From: Winogradskyella sp.
GTDB lineage: Bacteria > Bacteroidota > Bacteroidia > Flavobacteriales > Flavobacteriaceae
NCBI GenBank assembly: GCA_030149115.1
Contig: JASBSE010000217.1
Span: 1-7,919 of the forward strand
Length of the DNA stretch: 7,919 nucleotides
Direction of reading: 5' to 3'
Part shown: positions 6,359-7,919 of the stretch, one piece after another
Position numbering within the stretch: position 1 is the stretch's first letter
Layout of the letters: every line of letters starts with the position of its first letter
Made by a program: the position numbers and the translations under genes
Notes under the pieces: model-generated
What the model was told of the DNA's origin: nothing
What the model saw: only the letters and a program-made list of their open reading frames with translations
Database searches by the model: none

Positions 6359-7651
6359 ATGATGAATCCTCAGAAAGTACTTATAATTACATATTATTGG
6401 CCGCCAGCAGGAGGACCAGGTGTACAACGTTGGTTAAAGTTTGTAAAATACTTACCTGAGTTTGGTATAGAACCAATTATTTATTGTCCTGAAAATCCTA
6501 ATTATCCAATCATTGATGAAAGTTTGGTGAATGAAATTCCAAAGGATATTACCATTTTAAAACAACCCATTAATGAGCCTTACAGATTAGCAAGTTTCTT
6601 ATCTAAAAAGAGCTCTAAAAAGATAAGTTCTGGAGTTATTCCTAAGACTAAAAAACAATCTTTTATTGAGCGTTTAATGCTCTATGTTCGTGGTAATTTC
6701 TTTATTCCAGATGCGCGTAAAAATTGGATAAAACCTTCTGTTGCATTTCTCTCAAAATATATAGAAAAGTATCAAATTGAAACCATAATAACAACTGGAC
6801 CACCTCACAGTTTGCATGTTATAGGACTTCAACTAAAACAGAAATTAAACGTCAAATGGATAGCAGATTTTAGGGATCCTTGGACGACGATAGGTTATCA
6901 TAAAGCTTTAAAACTTTCAAAAGCTTCAGCGCAAAAACATCTTCAATTAGAATCTCAGGTTTTAAATTCAGCAGATTCTATTATCGTTACAAGTAATCAC
7001 ACTAAAAACGAATTTTCAACCAAGACCAAGCAGCCCATTTTGGTCATTACCAATGGATATGATAACCATTCGGTTAGAGTAGAAGGGAAGGACAAAAAAT
7101 TCACTCTATCTCATATAGGATCGTTATTGTCAGAACGAAATCCGAAGATTTTGTGGGAAGTTCTTTCAGAATTAATTTCTGAAAATGAAGCATTTTCAAA
7201 AGCATTTCAATTAAATCTTATAGGTGTTGTAAGTGACGATGTGCTCGAGTCTATTCATAATTCAGGTTTAAAAAATCATGTAAATCGTGTTGGTTATGTA
7301 AGTCATGATGAAGCAATAAAGTATCAAATGCAATCACGCTTATTGTTGTTAATAGAAATAGATTCTGAAGATACCAAAGCCATTATTCCAGGTAAATTAT
7401 TTGAATACTTAATTTCAGAAACACCTATTCTAGCTATTGGTCCAGAAGATTCTGATGTGCAACAAATCATTACAAAGACCAATACAGGTGTGTATTTTAA
7501 TTATCATCAAAAGGAAAGATTAAAGAATCAAATCTTGTCTTATTTTGATGCTTATTTAAGCAATAATCTTAATGTACATGCTATAGGATTACAACCATAC
7601 AGCAGAAAAGCATTGACAAAGCGTCTAAGTGAAGTTATAAAGGAGCTGTAA
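6359..7651 (+). CDS. GT4-type glycosyltransferase
   Basis: A 430-residue GT-B-fold glycosyltransferase, probably cytoplasmic and membrane-associated. The N-terminal domain opens with I-I-T-Y-Y-W-P-P-A-G-G-P-G-V-Q-R-W (9-25), a glycine-rich acceptor-side loop. It continues with F-I-P-D-A-R (115-120), I-T-T-G-P-P-H-S (144-151) and A-D-F-R-D-P-W-T (169-176), and the linker follows N-G-Y-D (232-235). The C-terminal Rossmann domain has S-H-I-G-S-L at about 250 and the nucleotide-sugar-binding block I-P-G-K-L-F-E-Y-L (343-351), with E349 as the likely donor-contacting Glu. The sugar and acceptor cannot be told from sequence. It begins 6 bp after the YfhO stop, so the two are probably co-transcribed. 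Two ATGs are adjacent (6359, 6362); I use the first, but the second is equally possible and removes one residue. Confidence 0.88.
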   Translation: MMNPQKVLIITYYWPPAGGPGVQRWLKFVKYLPEFGIEPIIYCPENPNYPIIDESLVNEIPKDITILKQPINEPYRLASFLSKKSSKKISSGVIPKTKKQSFIERLMLYVRGNFFIPDARKNWIKPSVAFLSKYIEKYQIETIITTGPPHSLHVIGLQLKQKLNVKWIADFRDPWTTIGYHKALKLSKASAQKHLQLESQVLNSADSIIVTSNHTKNEFSTKTKQPILVITNGYDNHSVRVEGKDKKFTLSHIGSLLSERNPKILWEVLSELISENEAFSKAFQLNLIGVVSDDVLESIHNSGLKNHVNRVGYVSHDEAIKYQMQSRLLLLIEIDSEDTKAIIPGKLFEYLISETPILAIGPEDSDVQQIITKTNTGVYFNYHQKERLKNQILSYFDAYLSNNLNVHAIGLQPYSRKALTKRLSEVIKEL

Positions 7652-7689
7652 GCTTAAAGTTAACGTCTTAAGTTGTATTTTGCGGTATC

Positions 7690-7919
7690 ATGGGAATCGT
7701 ATTAAACCAATCATTTAAAAACACAATAAGTACCTACATTGGTTTTGGTATAGGTGCCATAAATACACTTTTCTTATACACCAATTTTTTAACTGATGAA
7801 TATTACGGTCTGGTTGCATTTGTGTTATCTGCAGCCAATATTATGATGCCTTTTATGGCATTTGGAGTCCACAATGCCATTATAAAATACTATTCAACCT
7901 TTAAGACAAAAAATAGCAT
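7690..7919 (+). CDS. Oligosaccharide flippase-like membrane protein (5' part only)
   Basis: An open frame from the ATG at 7690 runs off the window, giving 76 codons. An in-frame stop at 7669-7671 with no earlier ATG fixes the start. The product begins M-G-I-V-L-N-Q-S-F-K and shows two hydrophobic helices at about residues 13-31 and 39-60, separated by L-T-D-E-Y-Y-G. This is the typical start of Wzx-like flippases and polysaccharide-biosynthesis membrane proteins (MOP superfamily), in which an N-Q-S-x-x-N/K-T entry and an (E/D)-x-Y-G loop are common. It would move lipid-linked sugar chains across the inner membrane. It starts 38 bp after the glycosyltransferase stop on the same strand and extends the glycan gene block. 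Confidence 0.75.
   Translation, partial: MGIVLNQSFKNTISTYIGFGIGAINTLFLYTNFLTDEYYGLVAFVLSAANIMMPFMAFGVHNAIIKYYSTFKTKNS

Noticed and set aside
7652..7689. AT-rich gap with short inverted CTTAA/TTAAG and a GTTAAC palindrome
   Set aside because: The arms are only 5 bp with no T-tract, and the TATTTTG here is one base short of the -7 consensus, so neither a terminator nor a promoter can be supported.
1..7919. tRNA/rRNA genes, CRISPR arrays, insertion sequences, phage or defence genes
   Set aside because: No cloverleaf-like segment, regularly spaced repeats, transposase or nuclease motif was seen on either strand when reading by eye.

Overview
The window is AT-rich, low-GC DNA with the hallmarks of a marine or environmental member of the Bacteroidota, most likely Flavobacteriaceae. 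The evidence is Lys/Asn/Ile-rich proteins, a Bacteroidota-style signal peptide ending in A-N-A|Q, -7 promoter boxes of the TAnnTTTG type, mostly absent Shine-Dalgarno sequences, and several proteins of families typical of this group (DUF4834, flavobacterial YfhO, and a GT4 enzyme with the YYWPPAGGPGVQRW motif). Family names rest on recognising the sequences; no search was run.

Left part (1-3449): a plus-strand PLP-dependent alpha-oxoamine synthase (39-1298) faces two minus-strand genes. These are a signal-peptide-bearing outer-membrane beta-barrel protein (2484-3449) and, 8 bp downstream of it, a GNAT-fold acyltransferase-like protein (1357-2475). A near-perfect 22-bp hairpin (1313-1361) lies between the converging genes and probably ends transcription from both sides. 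The synthase is most plausibly the first enzyme of sphingolipid or sulfonolipid (capnine) synthesis. The neighbouring GNAT-fold protein could be the matching N-acyltransferase, but this is inference.

Middle (3450-3922): a 104-bp divergent intergenic region carries a TAnnTTTG-like box for each direction. A small single-pass membrane protein of the DUF4834 type follows (3554-3847). A 75-bp gap then holds a 12-bp perfect palindrome next to a possible promoter.

Right part (3923-7919): three co-oriented genes look like an envelope-polysaccharide block. They are a large YfhO-family multi-spanning membrane protein, a GT4-type glycosyltransferase starting 6 bp after it, and the beginning of a Wzx/MATE-like oligosaccharide flippase cut off by the window edge. 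Together they suggest glycan assembly and export.

I found no RNA gene, CRISPR array, insertion sequence or defence island. All the long genes appear intact, and no stretch without a gene exceeds about 105 bp. The most interesting hypothesis is the lipid-synthesis pair on the left; the rest looks like ordinary flavobacterial chromosome.
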